Made by a program: the position numbers and the translations under genes. A stretch of 64,000 bases of DNA from Eonycteris spelaea (lineage: Eukaryota > Chordata > Mammalia > Chiroptera > Pteropodidae), in contig PUFA01000170.1 of assembly GCA_003508835.1 (NCBI GenBank), positions 2,976,001-3,040,000 of the forward strand. The letters run 5' to 3'. Shown in pieces: positions 26,389 through 41,205 of the stretch; position 1 is the first letter of the stretch, and each line of letters begins with the position of its first letter. The notes under the pieces are model-generated. The model saw only the letters and a program-made list of their open reading frames with translations, made no database searches and had not been told where the DNA came from.

Positions 26389-26496
26389 GTTTGCCAGAAC
26401 CCAATAAAGATGACATCTTCCAAGGCCTGACACAGGACCAGGGATTTTATACATCCAAAGACTTTTTGCCACTTGTAGCCAAAGGCAGTAAAGCAG
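26389..26496 (+). CDS. DPYD: DPYD exon 9 (dihydropyrimidine dehydrogenase)
   Basis: The exon encodes residues about 284-320 of dihydropyrimidine dehydrogenase, the cytosolic homodimeric flavoprotein that reduces uracil and thymine with NADPH in the first, rate-limiting step of pyrimidine breakdown. The translation reads [19 protein letters not shown], then [16 protein letters not shown], almost identical to the human protein as I recall it. The acceptor (TTACTTAG before 26389) and donor (GTATAA from 26497) are canonical. The length of 108 bp equals human exon 9 (c.851-958), phase 1 at both ends, so the exon could be skipped without shifting frame. The part starts the NADPH-binding domain. Position 292 is Asp where I recall Ala or a similar residue in human. 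No damage is visible, and no CpG dinucleotide occurs in it. Confidence 0.97.
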
Positions 26497-28438
<1,942 letters not shown>

Positions 28439-29564
28439 TAAAATAGGACCATCAGAGAATACGGGGTTGTAACGCAACAGATTTCAAAAGATGAGACTAT
28501 TAATGTGCAGTCTCCTGGTTTAAATTATTAGAATATTCTTGAAATTGTGAAATGCAAATTTAAAAATTTCTGTGCTAACCATAGGTGTTTTTTTTTTCTC
28601 CTGCTTCAGACATTCACAGTAAAAGACGATTATTTTATAATACTGAATTGGATAAAAAGAGAAATATATCTTTGTCAAGTGCTCCTTTTTCTCAGTGTTG
28701 ATATCTTTGAAAAACACTGTTTAACTAGTAACAGTGGAATGTGCTATCTTCCATGTCCTAAACAATAGGTACTCTTTACAAAATGTATGGATATTAGGAG
28801 AATGTAGTAATTAGAGACATTCAAAATGTTCCATAAGCCAAATTTGTGAGATGTGTTCAAAGACATATACGTTGGTCATACTTACGTCAATTCATTCATC
28901 TGTGAAGCCATTAGAACAGAGATTGCTATTTATTTTTAAGAGGTGTAATGTAGCATACTTTAGAATTAATTAGTTAACTTACTAAAAATGACAGATATGA
29001 AATAATTTTATTCTTACAGGTGACTGGTGACTAATCTTGGGCAAGGCCTCAGCTGGGTACATGTACCACGGACTCCTCAAATTTCCATGTTATTAAAGAA
29101 AGATAATGCCTTACAAAAGATATTAGTTCTGAGAACAAGAACCAAATGTATTTATAGAAAGATAGATTACTCATTTAATCCAAATCAGTATTATGAATTT
29201 GATTTGCTTTAGAATGCCTGAACATATTTGGAGTATCTATACTAGAAAAGAATTTTAAGTGTAGTCAACAGGTAATTTGTCACATATAGATTAACCACAT
29301 TAGAGATTAATCTCACTAAAATATCAGAAGCCCCACTGGTTCATGGCTGGGCTTCAAATGTCAACATTGTTATCTGAGCTTTTCTCCATGCATTCTACCT
29401 TTTCAGGCTTGTTTTTCAAAATTCAGGTGGAGCTGGTCTCATAATCACATGAGCTTTCTCTGGGGTTTTAGACATCAATCAGTGCAATCTCATTATAGTA
29501 CAAATAACAGAAAAACAGCCATACTGGAGTCAAGTGACTTGCTTAAGATGAAAGAAAACAGGAG

Positions 29565-29645
29565 CTAATTTTATTCATCTTTGTATCCCATTGCATAAAA
29601 CCTCAGCAAATAATAAGCACTTGAGAAATATTTTGAACTAAATAT
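29565..29645 (+). repeat. L2 3' tail fragment
   Basis: TTATTCATCTTTGTATCCCA followed by AATAAGCACTTGAGAAATAT is the standard ending of L2 copies. Confidence 0.6.
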
Positions 29646-29828
29646 TTTAAATCTTGTTCTGATTCTAGTGTCAGAGAAGTTTTCGTTACATAAGCTTCAC
29701 CATGTGGGTTGGGAGGGAAGATGGCTCTGAACAGCAGTGTCAGCTTACTTCACACTTCACGTTAGAGTCATCTCCCACTGGGAAGGGCAGCCAGAAACCA
29801 ATGGTGGCTATACACATCACACTCTCAC

Positions 29829-30021
29829 AGTCACACACACACACACTCACACACACACACACACACCACACACACAGTCATGCACATGCACCACACACAC
29901 ACCACACACACACCACGCACACCGTACACACACATGCATCACACACTCACACATACCACACACACATACACCACACTCATGCACCACACACACACACTTG
30001 GACCACACACTCACACACAAA
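29829..30021. repeat. (CA)n-rich imperfect minisatellite
   Basis: About 190 bases of CA repeats broken by CACC, CATG, CTCA and CATA steps. All + frames read as His/Thr-rich peptides and the minus strand as Cys/Val-rich peptides, both artefacts of the repeat. Confidence 0.9.
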
Positions 30022-30059
30022 TGAGACCAGATAATTGCTTGAGAGGGTAGAGATAAAAG

Positions 30060-30740
30060 TTTATGTATATTCTTTGAACATCTGCTATGTACCAGACATT
30101 GTTCTAGGCAATTTGAACATAGAAGTGAACAAATCAGGTAGAAATTCTTGACCTCGTGGAGTTTGTGCCTAGTGAGGGAAGACACTCAATAACCAAACAA
30201 ATAAATTGTCACAAATAGTATACTGAAAGGTGGTTAGTACTATGGAGAAAAGTTAATCAATATATAAGTATATGAAAGGTATATATGAGGGAGAGTATGG
30301 TGGGAGATGAGGCAGGATTTGCCATTTTTGACAGAGTGGCCCAGGAAGCCCTCTCTAATGAGATGACTTTTGGGCACAGAAATGAAGACATTGAGGGAAT
30401 GTAAACATCTGAGAGAAAAAATGTTTCAGATCAAGGAAGATGAGATGCATTCACTCTTGATTCAAGAAGGCTCTGGGACTTCTGGGAACAGGAAAAAAAC
30501 AAGTCATTATGGCTAGACAGCAGCATGTTGCTGGCTGGGTAAGGTCTTATAGGCATTCATAAGGCCTGTAGTTTTTACTGAGTGATAACTGAAACTATTA
30601 TACTGTTTAGAGCAGAGAAGCACCAAGGTCTGAGTTAAATTTTAAGGGAGATTGTGTCAGAAGCAAGGAAGCTAGTCAGGGGTTAGTGCAAAGAGTAGGC
30701 TTTTCATTAATGCAATTGGATTATAGGAAGGAAAGGAGCC
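30060..30740. repeat. Ancient L2-like repeat, long diverged copy
   Basis: It has the typical opening ATCTGCTATGTACCAGACAT TGTTCTAGGC, the ACCTCGTGGAGTTTGTGCCT segment, then GGTTAGTACTATGGAGAAAAG and CCAGGAAGCCCTCTCTAATG. Similar copies lie at 50255-51460, 53590-54100 and 57735-59960. I group them with L2 from memory only. Confidence 0.5.
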
Positions 30741-30974
30741 AAGTCCCGGCGTAGTTCAGTCAGAAGGCCAGAGCTCAGGGGGCTGAGCCCTGGTCACCGA
30801 AGCAATGAGAGGAAGCAACGAGTCATCGAGATCCCAGGTCACATGGTTGCCAAATAGCTTAGTAAAACTCTAGTGGGTCTGGGGCTTAATTACAACTAGA
30901 AGAACAAATGTGCGGATGTTTCTTTATTATTAGCTTACAAGAAACCAAATCATTTATGTGGTCTTAAAACGACT

Positions 30975-31100
30975 TCACTGTGAGGTTCATGAGAGCAGGG
31001 ACAATGGTCATCTCTCTTGGTCACTTTGTTTCTTCCCCTGCCTAGCACAATGGGTGCCGCAGATGAAGTGTTCAATAAATCATTATGGCATGAATGTTTT
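30975..31100 (+). repeat. L2 3' tail fragment
   Basis: GAGGTTCATGAGAGCAGGGAC, then CCCTGCCTAGCACAATGGG and GTGTTCAATAAATCATTATG match the L2 3' end. Confidence 0.7.
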
Positions 31101-32004
31101 CTGGAGGGGGTCAGCATCCAAGCCTTCCAGCGTTAAAAGGGCTAATACTCTCCAACTTAGATCAGTGTTACAGCAGTGGGCCTTTGAAGGTTCGTTTGGT
31201 AATTTTAGGCAAAATTCCTCAGCATGAGAGAAAGACTGATAAATAATAAATTATGAGAATGTGCATAGATTCCAGAGTCGGGTCACTGGCCAGTGCTTAT
31301 GCTTTCTTAGGGCTGGAGACTTAACAGCGTTCGTTCCACGTTTATGCCTCATGACCATTTTGTGTGCGTTGGAAAAGGGGCCCATAAAGTGGCAGTGGTA
31401 ACACTTATGAAACTGAAAAGTCAGGATGAGGTCCAGCAGCATGTTTCTAACGCAAGATAGGGTTTTTGAGAAAATATGTTCTAGGACAAACTTTTAACCA
31501 ATATGAAGAATTTAATATCATACCTAATTTTTTTGTGTTTCTCCTATTCTTCTTATGCTTTCAACCCCTAACATACACAAACTACAACCATACTTGGTTT
31601 CTTTAAAGTCACCGAAGATTGAGAAACAGGAAAATTTAGTTTTCCTCAAATATGTGTGTCGTTTAATGGGCTTGGGCTCTTAGATGCAATTTGGGAATAA
31701 CATGATTTGTCTGTTGGTAAAAGGCCTAACCATGAGGTATGTGAGTATGTTCACATCCAAGGCTGCAGTCTAATTCTCAGATGCTTTTCTGAGAGAGGAA
31801 AATGCAGAACATATACAGTTCTCTCATCCTTTAGAGACAACTCTGGATTTTTCCAAAGGCCGATTACATTTAACAGGGAATTCTTTGAGACCAGGTGCAC
31901 TGCATGGTCAGTAATGAAGAACGATGTGATTGGGTCCAAATAGGTTTTAATCTGCAAAGCTAGGAAGCCCCACCCAGCAGATGCTGCAGTGACAACTGTA
32001 TCTG

Positions 32005-32165
32005 TTTCTCTAATGCAATGTTTGCATCAAAATCACCTGGAAGGCTTATGAAGCAACTTGCTGGGCCCTTGTTCCAGAGTTTCTGATTCTGGGTCTGGGT
32101 GGGCCTGAGAATGTGCTTTTTTAACAAAGTCCCTGGTGATGCTGAGGCTGCTGTTCCCCTGTTCT
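32005..32165 (+). mobile_element. MER5A-like hAT (Charlie) DNA transposon remnant
   Basis: TTTGCATCAAAATCACCTGG, GCTGGGCCCTTGTTCCAGAG, TTTCTGATTCTGGGTCTGGG and CTGGTGATGCTGAGGCTGCTG are the ordered middle and right part of MER5A. The left end is missing. It is a short non-autonomous fossil. Confidence 0.7.
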
Positions 32166-33484
32166 AAGGTGTCGATATAGTTTTCATCTGTTCGATGAGA
32201 GCCATCAGCAGTGGGCTGTTTGGGGGCATTCTCCATCTTAGTTAAGAAAATATTCATGCTACAGGATATAGGTTTGATGAAATGAAGGTACGAAGGCATC
32301 ATCAGCATATTGATGTAATTCTGATTCCAAATGTCTTTCAGTCTCCCTAGGCTCCCCTGTGGCCTCACACACATGCTAAATAGGATGCTACTGACAAACT
32401 CACGCCTCTCAGCCATGGGTCCTTAGGGAAAGCAGCCAATCACTCAGCACTACCCGCTAAGAAGATGAGGGAAAATCTGTTAATAATTCCCTCCAGTACT
32501 TTCTGCAAGCTTAAATAGGTGAGATTAAATTTCACAGGATAACAGAATCCCCAAAATGCTGGTATTTAAAGCTGTTGACAGATCGATAGAACTGCAAGAA
32601 CGCTTTAGGCAGTCGGGAATCCCCAAAAGGAGGCGTGAAGGTCGGACTCAAGTCCCGCCTGAGTGGATAAATGTAAAGGATAAGGTCGGGGAAGAACTCT
32701 GTAGTTCTTATTAATGGTTACTGAGAATATGGTACAAAATTGTTTTAATCCCACAATCCCACACACAAAGACTGTTTCAAGAATGTATCGTTCACATATT
32801 CAGCTTCCCAAATAACAGCAAAACATGATATGCCTTTCAATCTGCCGTATTTTAGATGGGCTCTCCGTACTTCTGCCTCGTGCCCTTGGCCTCCCCCTAT
32901 TTAATCATCTAAATGGCACCGTCTGATTTTGATATGTCTGTTTCCAGAAATTTTAGCATTCAGAGGTCAACTGCTCTGATAATTAATGCTACTTTATTAT
33001 TTTTAATAACAAAGATAACAGTACCAGATTGCCTGGTCTATCATTCAAAATATTCTTCATATATTACTGCAATTCTGAAATACTACATCTTCATGTGCAA
33101 GAACGTGCCCTTCAGTTGACTCTTTCTGATACCGCACAGCACACCTCAGAGAGATCGTGCATGTGGCGTGATCTGTAGAGCTCCCCCTCACATTTTCAAC
33201 ATCAGATGATCATGTGAAAGTTTTTCTTAACTACATCTTTCTGGCTGAACATGCATTTTCCTACCAGTAGTTGATGCTTTTTCTTTTTTATTTAATTATA
33301 AGAAATACGAACCTGGGACTGTTTTTAGAAAATAATCTCTATAAGCTGGCAAATTTAATTTTACTTAGCCGGGCTAGTGCCAACCGCAGTTCTCCAGCAT
33401 TTGTCACCTGTGTACCGTTTGTGCTGGTGCTTCTCAGGGACTAGCCAGACACCTGTTAGTATGATCAGCAATTCAGAGATGCCT

Positions 33485-33506
33485 GCAAACACACACACAC
33501 GCGCGC

Positions 33507-33538
<32 letters not shown>

Positions 33539-33541
33539 TTG
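33485..33541. repeat. (CA)n(CG)n(CA)n alternating purine-pyrimidine tract
   Basis: Seven or so CA units lead into GCGCGCGCGC and then more than ten further CA units. Pure alternation with a central CG run is the sequence type most prone to left-handed Z-DNA. Confidence 0.9.
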
Positions 33542-34195
33542 CCTCCAGGCACACAAGTTAATTAATGGTAGTTAGGGGCCCACTGGTACTAAGAGTTGGA
33601 GTACACCTTCAGTACTTCATGATGACATGGGAATGGCATTCCAAGGATCGGCACGTGTTTATGTTTCGAAAACTATGAAACTTCAGTGTAGTACGAGCAG
33701 ACAGAATGGAACAAGTGAAAAGGAATGAGCTAAAAGTTAAGACTACTTGGTTCTAGGTGACATACTCTAGTCTGAGTCTGCCCAAAGTTTTTTCTACTCC
33801 TCAAATTCTCTATTTTGAACGTTGAGAGGGAGGTATGTGAATGACATGGAAGCTGGACAGGAAGGCTCTATCTCGATGGCAGCTCTGTAGCGAACATTGG
33901 CAATATCTATAAATATTGCACTTGAATTGAGCTGTAATTAACATATCCCCAGCCAGTCAGTGAGGTAAACTCTACTGTGTTCAGAACATGGATAAAAAGG
34001 AAGCTGACGGGTGAAGTTGTTAGAATTCTACACTACATAATTCAGATGGTGAGTGGGGCCAGCAAAAACCCTATGCCTATCCAAGATTGTATCTTTTAAA
34101 AGATTAAATATTTTTTAAAATTCCCAAGTGGTGGCTATATTATGATGGAATATCTGTAGAGCTGGAAACTACCTTTAAAAGGTTCACTAATCATT

Positions 34196-34312
34196 TACAT
34201 CTATAATACATATAATATTATATATTATATAATATATTTATATAACAATAATACATACACACATACCTTTATATGTATGTGTACATTTGTATATACATAC
34301 ATATGCACGAAT
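34196..34312. repeat. AT-rich tract with TATATAATATA and TATGTATG units
   Basis: Low-complexity TATAATATA-type sequence followed by CATA/TATG steps. No element is recognisable. Confidence 0.7.
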
Positions 34313-34609
34313 TTATCAACAGTGAATATTTTAAATTGGTATTGAGTTGTTATCAAGCCTTATTAAATGATGTGTTATTATTACTTTATGTGAAACTTTC
34401 ATGTGAAAGTTAGAAACCCTTCTTCCATTACCAATATTCACTTCAGGTTTTTAGTATATTCTTTTCTTCTCTTGTAAACCAAAAATACACATTGGTCATG
34501 CATACAATTCAGAAGATAAACATAAATGAAAACCACACAGGAATTAATGTAAAAACAAATAATGGTCATTCTTTAAAAAAATGTGTTTTTTCTCTCTTAA
34601 AAAGTTGCA

Positions 34610-34745
34610 CTCATTCTTCAAGATCAGCTCCAAATGTTATTTTCTCCTTGAAAACATCCTTTATTTCTTCCCAATGAACTTCCCCCTCCTGTGAAACCGT
34701 ATTGTTCTTTATGTTTCCTATATTATAGCATTGATCACACAGGGT
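34610..34745 (+). repeat. L2 fragment
   Basis: CTCATTCTTCAAGATCAGCTC, CTTGAAAACATCCTTTATTTC and TTATAGCATTGATCACACA give the inner L2 3' order (ttcaagacccagctcaaatgtc, then gaagccttccctgac, then acagcacttatcaca). Confidence 0.6.
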
Positions 34746-36502
34746 AGTTATTACTTTTTACACTCATCCTACAAATTGAAATGCAAGTTCATTCAAGTGG
34801 ATTGGCTCATTCACCTTGGTATCTAACTCAAAATATAGAACAGTGCTAATCCAGTGTAGCAGATCAGTGAGGAATGTTGAATAAATAAATATTTTAGGGG
34901 CACCAAAAACCTTGCAGGAAGAAGAATTTAAATGAGTATTAAATACTGAAAATATATAATTTCTATATATACACATACACCCCAAAATGACTTCCAATAA
35001 CTTTGTCATTTTATTTTTAATTTAAATATTAAAAAGCATCATTTAATAACATTGCAAAATCAACCTAGCATTAAAATATTGAATAAAAGTTATCCCTGGT
35101 CTTTAGCCTCTTAAAAGATAGCTGAGAATTAAGGAAAAGGGGAGAAGGGAGAGAAATATAACTAAGAAATATTTAAAGAATAAAAATTAATAAAAACTTG
35201 TAAGAATTAGAGAAGATTGGTAGGTTGCATAAAAACACAGAGGATTACGATTTGTACAGAATTTGTATTAAGAGGCATTTCAAGATTGAAGAAGCTATTG
35301 TAAAGGCACCAAAGTTATGCAGGAGATAATTTGTGAGATATTCCGACAGCTACCAGAAGAGCTTGACTGTAGCAAAATCTAAGGAGTAGTAGGAGCTAGT
35401 TAGATTTAAGAAAACATTATCAATATAAATGAGTAGTATTTAAGAATACTCCTTACTTATTAGAAAAGATGTATTTTATGATACCTGCACAAAGACATTT
35501 CAGGCCTCTAAGAAATCCCTTGCGTTGCATTTCTGGTTTTCGTAGCTCAGTAGTGACTCAATGAAATAGTTAAGGGGAAACTATATTTATCCAAAGTGTT
35601 GTACAACTCTCATAAGGAGAAATATTTCTTTCTCTTCAAGATTCTTTGATTTTAAGATCATAACATAAGAAGAAACCAAAAGCTCATGACACCATAACAG
35701 GTACTAAAAGAAGGAACCTCAATTTGTGGTTTCAGCAAACATTTTTGCCCAAGCAAAGAATAATTGCAGAATCTTCTAATATATTTCAGAGAGTAGTAAG
35801 CAGAGTGAAGTTGTTCTGCATTCCACCACTGACTGACTGTGTGTAAACCAAAAAGCACAGAATATATTAAGAACTGTTTAGTAAATTGAGGAAGATGAGA
35901 TTGAGTAGATGGGCAGAAATTACTGTCTCTTTTTTTATCCCCCTTTATTTCCTCCATAACAGGAATAACCAGATGATTAGACTGTGAAATCAGATTCACA
36001 TGAATTAGAGATATAATCTGCATCACGCTTTTTAAATAATTTCAAGGATACAAATAAACATGAAGTGTCTGGCAAATAAGGCGTGGTACAGGACCACCAA
36101 CACAGTTCTCCAAGTTCCCTTTTGCTGCATCAGGATGGGCTTTACTTCAGATTAATGTCTGGTGTCTAAATAGCATAAGGAGCTCACACAAAAGGAAAAT
36201 GTTTTAACTATGAAACATCTCCTAGCTTATACTCCAATAATTACATAATATATGACTCTTTATAGAGAGCAATGCTCCATAAATCTATAGTTTCCATGTT
36301 TGTTGACCATAGTAATCCTAGACTAACAGGTATATCTTACCAAAAGCATTTTGAAGATAAGGGCCCACTTGCAAATGCTGATATGCATGTTAACAAGTGG
36401 ATTTAACTGTCCTTTCTTTTTTCTTGAGATAAACTCCTTTACCCTCCTATGTTCTTTTCCTCACCAAAACAAGACAACCTATTCCATACCAGAACTTCCC
36501 AG

Positions 36503-36800
36503 TTATATATATATATATATATTACCAATAACTAATTCTTATGCATCCTTCAAGATTAGTTGATATAGTACCTTTTCCAGGCTGTCCTTTCTTGACCTAC
36601 AGTCAACTGTTGTATAAAATGCCCATATGTGTCCTTAGGATTTTTATGTTATCACACTGAATATAATTAGTGATTTGTCTGCCTCTAAGAGATTTTTAAA
36701 AGCAAGGATTCTTTAATTAACCATAGTACCTAGCATCATTTTTTTGTAAGTAAGCAGTACTTAATAAATGTTTGGCAAATTTGTGAATGAATGGGACTCA
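36503..36800 (+). repeat. (TA)n and L2 3' end
   Basis: A pure (AT)n run at 36503-36522 is followed by CATCCTTCAAGATTAGTTG, then TGTCTGCCTCTAAGAGATTT and AACCATAGTACCTAGCATC. The end reads GTACTTAATAAATGTTTGGC and GAATGAATG. This is the 3' end of an L2 copy in sense. Confidence 0.65.
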
Positions 36801-38099
36801 CGTTGTTATAAATGTTTGTGGTATATCTAATAATTTAACAGTGATGAAATAAAAGATAACATTTTCCAGGATTATCACTGACCAAAGCAGACTACCAAAC
36901 ATTTTTGTTTTGAAATACCATTTTTGTGGTCCTTGTGTTCATGTAGAATTGATAACTTGTTAAAAGTATAGATATTAGTGGATAATCTTTATGAAAAATA
37001 TCATTTCTCAAACTTTGGCATATTAGAATTTAATGTATGCTGGTTTTAAGTTCTGCTCATTATAGTTTATAACCTATGCTTACTTTGCCTATATGCAATC
37101 TAAAAATGAGTTGACATCATGCTTTTAATTATAGCAAATTAAGTTGTTTCATAATTTCCACAGTATGATGCCTGTAATATTAATCAGACCAAATCATCAC
37201 ATTACATAAAGTTAATCATTAAAATGATGATCGTTATTGCATGCTATAGCACTCTATTTTTATTTCACTCAGCATCAACCACAAATCTTCCATGAATATG
37301 GAGGTAAAAATCAAAGCTAAGAGGAGTGGTTTTTTTTTCACTTTCCACATATGATGTGAAAAGAAAGTAACAATTCGAGTTATTGAACCTCAAAAATGGA
37401 AGCTTATAGATGCAATCTCCTTTACTCCTTTGAGCTATTATTGATGGAGATAAGGCCAAAGGGAGGCTTATTTGTTTGCTTAACATACCAGTTGTTCCTC
37501 ATAAGAACAAGTGCCATCAAACAAGGAAATAAATATGTGTGCCATGAACACAAATGTACATTTACCAAACTCACAAAGTTGCTGATTATTAATGATCATT
37601 ACCGTTAAGTATTAAGAAGCACTGACACTGACATTTGTGAACTACTTAGCACAGAGGATTGATTCATTTGGACAATAAAATATTGAGACCCACTGCATGA
37701 GATTAGACCACTGGTCAGTCTGGTCCATCTTTTTCTCATGGCAGTGTAACTGATGGCTGAAAAAGAACATCATTTGATTTGGGTTTAAACCTCACAACAT
37801 AGAAGGCTCTGGTCAGTCAGCATGTCTTCTGCATGCCCGGTGTTACTTGCTTTGGGATGGGTGTTTAGTAGCCATTGACTCCATATATGTACTACTTCTT
37901 GGTTGTCCTTTTGTTGGGTTTTCATATTAGTCATTCATCTTGGTAAACAAAATGTTATTCAAGGTCTGCTGTGTGTCACTCACTTTGATAGGCACCTGTA
38001 GGACTTGAATGCACTTGATTCTCTTCCATGTCTCATATTAGCTGGAGAACATTCTGATTTGCCAGGCATCTGTCTGAATGTTCATTTGTTTGTGCTCAT

Positions 38100-38215
38100 C
38101 ATTTGTTAAGTATTTGAATATCACTTCTGGATACTGGGGTTAGAAAGTTAAATAAGATATATATTTTTTCTGTACTCAGAAAATTTTGTGAGGAGTTTAC
38201 AGTCTAACAAATAAT
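38100..38215. repeat. Ancient L2-like repeat fragment
   Basis: TGGATACTGGGGTTAGAAAG and GAGGAGTTTACAGTCTAAC are worn forms of the start of the widespread old repeat (ggggatacaaagatgaataag, then gagcttacagtctag). Confidence 0.4.
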
Positions 38216-38639
38216 TTTTTTAATTCTGTTTTAATTTTCCACCTTCATATCTTGACCTAATGTGCCTCTACTACCCACTTATGAAGTAGTATTCCTTTAT
38301 TCTAAACTTACTCTTTATCTAGACTCAGGGAGTCTCCATTACCTCATTTATAATATTGTGTTCGCAGGTCCATCACTTGGTTCTTGCATTTCATTTTATA
38401 ATAGCCTCTAAAGCTACTTAGACTGAGAAGCTGGAATGTCCTCTTCCCACTGAGGGCATCCTCCATCTAGGCAATCCTTTGACCTTTAATTTCCTTGACT
38501 AGATTCTTTCCTGTTCCAATTAGCCCCATTTTGAAATTCAACAACAAGAACCATACAAAGTCTTATTCTTTGAAATATTCTACAATTGCTGTTTTGGGAT
38601 ATAATTAATATTGCATAGGAATTTGTTTCATCCATTGCA

Positions 38640-38975
38640 GAATTGTAGCTAAGTTTTGTCATCCCTTAACATATCTTTGGTGCCTTTGAGCCTCAGTTTC
38701 TCTTCTGTAGGAAGGAAGTAATGGTTCTTCCTACACAGAGTTGGTTGTCAGGCCAGCAAGCAGCAGAGTGCCTGAGTTTGGGTGATAAATCTACAAATCA
38801 GGATGATGTCCAATGTGTTATTGGCCTTTTGAGTTGGAAAAGTTGGTTTAAAGCTAAATATTAAAAAAAAAAAAACCAACAAAAACAAAAACAAAAACCC
38901 CTAATACATAGGGGTCATATAATACCTTCTGTGTAAAGAATAAAATTAGTTCTATGTAAAGCACTTAAAAATACC
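38640..38975 (+). repeat. MIR fragment and A-rich stretch
   Basis: GTGCCTTTGAGCCTCAGTTT CTCTTCTGTAGG resembles the MIR core. An (A)n(CAAAAA)n stretch at 38862-38897 interrupts it, and TTCTATGTAAAGCACTTAAA follows. Interpretation of the middle is uncertain. Confidence 0.4.
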
Positions 38976-40160
38976 TACTATATAAGTATTATTATTTTAA
39001 TCATCCTCTCATTAGACCAACTAATAAATATTAAAAGTAAATTCCTCTGTTATCTACAAATAACTGAAAGGATATTTTACTTGACATATGACTTCTCTTA
39101 CTTGTCTTCTGATTTTCCTAACATTTCCCTAATTCCTAAAGCAAATCATATCTCAGTTCTTCTTTTCTCAATATTATATCAGTACTTTTCAAATAGATTA
39201 CTATGTTCAAAGATATCTTCCTATCTTTCCTCTAAAAGTTTTATTCTTTCTTATGTAAAATGGAAAATATAGCTTCTTAATAGCAAAATAGTAAGAAGTG
39301 GTGTGACTTACGTCTGCTGCCTAATAGTCTACTCTTACATGTTTAGAGAGTAAAGAATATTTCTAAAATTTCAAAAGCAGAAATTTGTAATAATCTCTGT
39401 GGCGGGGGCAGTGTTCACACTGCCTGACTTCTGTGCACTGTCAGACAGTTGGCACAAATACTAAATGTCTGAATACAAGTTATCAATCCTGGTGCATATG
39501 GAAAGTTATATGAGTTGAGGATATCTTAAAATGCAGTTTCTTCATGTTCATGACTGTATATACTTTTTAGGTCCTCAGAAGTCAAAAACATGGTAAGAAT
39601 GCTACAAATGCATGTTCACACATTACATCATTGGTGATCTTTATTTTAAAAGTTTTGACTTGTTTGTAGTGTTTAATTTTTGTTTCTAAACTTAATGCTG
39701 AATTTGTCAAAAGTATAAAATTATTTACATATGATAATAGGTACTCTCTGTTAATAGACAAAAGCAGAATGAGACAACAGATCCTAAATGAGTCTGAGAC
39801 ATGATCCCCGCAGTCCAGAATTTTATTTCTGTCCTCCACAGAAAGGAATACCATCATAAATACGCATCATGAATTGATTTATTCAAACCATAAACATTTG
39901 ACGTTGTTAATCAAGTTTGACATTATCATTAAAATTTAACATTGACATTTTTGGAACACAATAAACGTGTACATTGATGTTTTGGAAGGTGCTACATTAC
40001 GCAAATGTGACAAAAGTGATGCAGAATACATTTCTGACATCCTGGAGTCGTATTTATTTTATAATTTGAAATATTTAAGGAATAGTTTGCCTTCCAGTAG
40101 TCATACATTTTTATTTTGCAGAAAACAAAAGAGGAATCTAAGGTTCATCTTTGGCCTTTC

Positions 40161-40180
40161 CTTTTTTTTTTTTTTTTTTA
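40161..40180. repeat. Poly(T) tract
   Basis: A run of about twenty T bases without a recognisable SINE body. Confidence 0.85.
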
Positions 40181-40329
40181 ACCTTTGTTATCGGGCCACC
40201 TTCCTATTGGAATCATAATCTTTTTGCTGAGTGGTATTGAATAGTCCGAAGAATGGATGAGGGGAAATTGTGAATTCAGAGTCTTTCAACTACAAATCTG
40301 TATCTTCTGTATGTTAAGTTCTGCTTTCA

Positions 40330-40510
40330 GAGCTTTATATGTCTGAATTGCTCTACGTGTCACCACATACTAATTAATTAGGAATTATCATCCCCATTTT
40401 ACATATGAGAAGACTGAAGGCCAGAGTTTTAGTGACTGTCCCAGATAAACGGGAGATATAGATTTCAAACCTGATTCAATCCCAGTTACTTCCAGTTTCC
40501 CTGTCTAAAC
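40330..40510 (-). repeat. MIR fragment, antisense
   Basis: TATCATCCCCATTTTACATA, TGAGAAGACTGAAGGCCAGA and a worn remainder match antisense MIR. Confidence 0.65.
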
Positions 40511-41009
40511 AGAGAGCAGGTTTAGAGCCATTGTTTTTATACTTACCAGTCACAATATCCCACATATCTATTCTTTTTGATATTACTAAACTATTAATTT
40601 TATAATGAAAAGAGAAATACTGTGTAATAATAGTTATGCAAGCCAGTTTTTAAGCCTTTAAGGCCAATATTAAAAAAATACAAAAATAATTACACTGAAT
40701 ATATGTTGATATATACTAATGACCAGTGTTAATCAATTTTTTTATTGTCATCTCCTTAGGGAATCTTTAGGGCTTGTTTTCCTAATTACTATCTCTCCCA
40801 TCACTGTAATTTTAATACCACAGATATCTGTTTATATGCTGTGGCTCCTTTGGTAAGGGTTAGAGTATATCACAAACCTTTACAATATCTAAGAATTTTT
40901 CCTTTCCCAAAAATCAATTTTCACTCCTTCGTGGGCAAATATTACTCCCCTTGAGAATGCATAGTATGGAACAACCAAGTTCAGAGCCAGTCAGCTGTAG
41001 TCTAATTAA

Positions 41010-41205
41010 AACAGTGGTTCACAAAGTGTCATTTCTGGACCAGCAGCACAGTATCACCTAAAAATCCATTAGAAATGCAAATCCTCAGGCCTCACCCAAT
41101 CCTATAGAATTAGCAACTTGGGGCAGGGTGGGGGGGACATGCAGTCTATTTTAATGAGCCCTCTAGGTGCCCTGATGCGTGGCAAAGCATGAAGCTGCTA
41201 GTTAG
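41010..41205 (+). mobile_element. MER5A hAT (Charlie) DNA transposon remnant
   Basis: A nearly full-length copy by order of phrases: CAGTGGTTCACAAAGTGTC, GGACCAGCAGCACAGTATCA, TTAGAAATGCAAATCCTCAG, GGCCTCACCCAATCC, and CCTCTAGGTGCCCTGATGCG. The right terminal inverted repeat is eroded. Confidence 0.85.

Noticed and set aside
29702..30185. His/Thr-rich and Cys/Val-rich open frames of about 95-112 codons on both strands
   Set aside because: They are generated by the CA repeat and appear in several frames at once.
32033..32416. A 127-codon minus-strand open frame
   Set aside because: Part of it is the reverse of a MER5A remnant and the rest shows no similarity to a known protein; no antisense gene can be supported.
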